Shown one piece after another: positions 5,407 through 6,016 of a DNA stretch of 6,016 bases. The stretch is from assembly GCA_964387935.1 (NCBI GenBank), contig CAYLZN010000346.1, positions 1 through 6,016 on the forward strand. Reading direction: 5' to 3'. Position numbers and translations under genes: made by a program. The stretch is from CAYLZN01 sp964387935. Its GTDB lineage: Bacteria > Acidobacteriota > Vicinamibacteria > Vicinamibacterales > JAFNAJ01. Position 1 is the first letter of the stretch; each line of letters begins with the position of its first letter. The notes beneath the pieces were generated by a model, which did no database searches, was not told where the DNA came from, and saw only the letters and a program-made list of their open reading frames with translations.

Positions 5407-6016
5407 ATGAGCGCGACCAGCGAGCTGCCGCCTCCGGCCCTGCACGCCGGCGAGCGCCCGGACCTCACCCTCGTCTACAAGGCGCTGATCCTCCCTCGCC
5501 TGATCGAAGACAAGATGCTGCGCCTGCTCCGGCAGGGCAAGCTGTCCAAATGGTTCTCCGGCATCGGGCAGGAGGCCATCGCGGTGGGAGTGACGCTGGC
5601 GCTCGAGCCGGACGATTTCATCCTGCCGATGCACCGGAACCTCGGCGTGTTCACCACGCGGCACGTCGAGGTCGTGCGGCTGTTCCACCAGCTCCTGTTC
5701 AAGGAGGGCGGCTTCACCAAGGGCCGCGATCGCACGTTTCACTTCGGGTCGCTCGAGCACCGCATCGTCGGGATGATCAGCCACCTGGGCGCAATGCTGC
5801 CCGTGGCCAACGGCCTGGCACTCGCCGCGCAGTTGCGGCACGAGCCGCGCGTGAGCGTTGCCTTCACGGGCGACGGGGCGACGAGCGAAGGCGATTTCCA
5901 CGAGGCCCTCAACCTGGCCGCCGTCTGGAAGCTGCCAGTCGTATTCGTCATCGAGAACAACCAGTACGGCCTGTCCACGCCCAACGCGGAGCAGTACGCG
6001 TGCGCGACCCTTGCGG
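5407..6016 (+). CDS. Thiamine-diphosphate 2-oxoacid dehydrogenase E1 component, alpha-type N-terminal part, 3' truncated by window edge
   Basis: 203 complete codons are visible and no stop occurs before the window ends. E1 decarboxylates a 2-oxoacid (pyruvate or branched-chain) on thiamine diphosphate and passes the acyl group to the lipoyl arm of E2. The family pattern is clear: LIEDKMLRLLRQGKLSKWFS (32-51), GQEAIAVGVTLAL (54-66), then DDFILPMHRN (69-78), PVANGLALA (132-140), and the Mg/thiamine-diphosphate motif from GDGATSEGDFHEALNLA (155-171) to IENNQYGLST (182-191), with D156 and N184-N185 in place. Where many PDH alpha subunits have a glycine-rich GGSMH segment, this one has GRDRTFHFG (106-114) followed by IVGMISHLG. 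I recall that form from single-chain alpha-beta branched-chain E1 proteins, so the full gene may encode a fused E1 of roughly 650-700 residues. That is inference. ATG 5407 is chosen; ATG 5398 is in frame three codons earlier but lies inside the predicted -10. Confidence 0.93.
   Translation, partial: MSATSELPPPALHAGERPDLTLVYKALILPRLIEDKMLRLLRQGKLSKWFSGIGQEAIAVGVTLALEPDDFILPMHRNLGVFTTRHVEVVRLFHQLLFKEGGFTKGRDRTFHFGSLEHRIVGMISHLGAMLPVANGLALAAQLRHEPRVSVAFTGDGATSEGDFHEALNLAAVWKLPVVFVIENNQYGLSTPNAEQYACATLA

Noticed and set aside
4160..5410. A 416-codon plus-strand open frame opposite the membrane protein and part of truA
   Set aside because: Rich in R, Q, E and G with no domain, and it runs antisense to two well-supported genes.

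Overview
High-G+C bacterial chromosomal DNA with densely packed, mostly housekeeping or metabolic genes. No phage, insertion sequence, CRISPR, rRNA or tRNA was seen. Codon use is strongly G/C-ending in all the accepted genes. The gene styles (a 2-oxoacid dehydrogenase E1 with an RDRTFHFG signature, a small VapBC module, TACAAT-type -10 elements right next to start codons) would fit an acidobacterial genome such as the Vicinamibacteria. That placement is only an impression and rests on no marker gene.

Layout. (1) 1-1161, plus strand: a class-III PLP aminotransferase cut by the left window edge. (2) 1176-1828, minus strand: a vapBC type II toxin-antitoxin pair, converging on the aminotransferase with a 14-nt gap. 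The antitoxin stop and toxin start overlap as GTGA, and a perfect 8-bp inverted repeat lies in the predicted promoter. (3) 1829-2215: about 390 nt with no convincing gene. (4) 2216-3436, minus: a stand-alone ATP-grasp ligase of unknown substrate, probably with its own promoter. (5) 3489-5308, minus: a two-gene unit of a multi-spanning membrane protein with a DUF2914-like C-terminal domain, followed by the tRNA pseudouridine synthase truA. The two are joined by an ATGA stop/start overlap. (6) 5309-5406: a short divergent promoter region. (7) 5407-6016, plus: the N-terminal part of a thiamine-diphosphate 2-oxoacid dehydrogenase E1 (alpha-type), cut by the right edge.

The genes do not form one pathway. 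The most notable thing seen is regulatory. Three start regions (vapB, the ATP-grasp gene, the E1 gene) carry a -10-like TAC(A/C)AT whose last base is only 6-7 nt from a usable start codon, which suggests leaderless transcripts. In contrast, the membrane-protein gene has an extended -10 plus a GGAGG ribosome binding site. I found no convincing undescribed multi-gene system. The least explained protein is the ATP-grasp enzyme, whose C-terminal metal motif reads E-x-A instead of the classical E-x-N.
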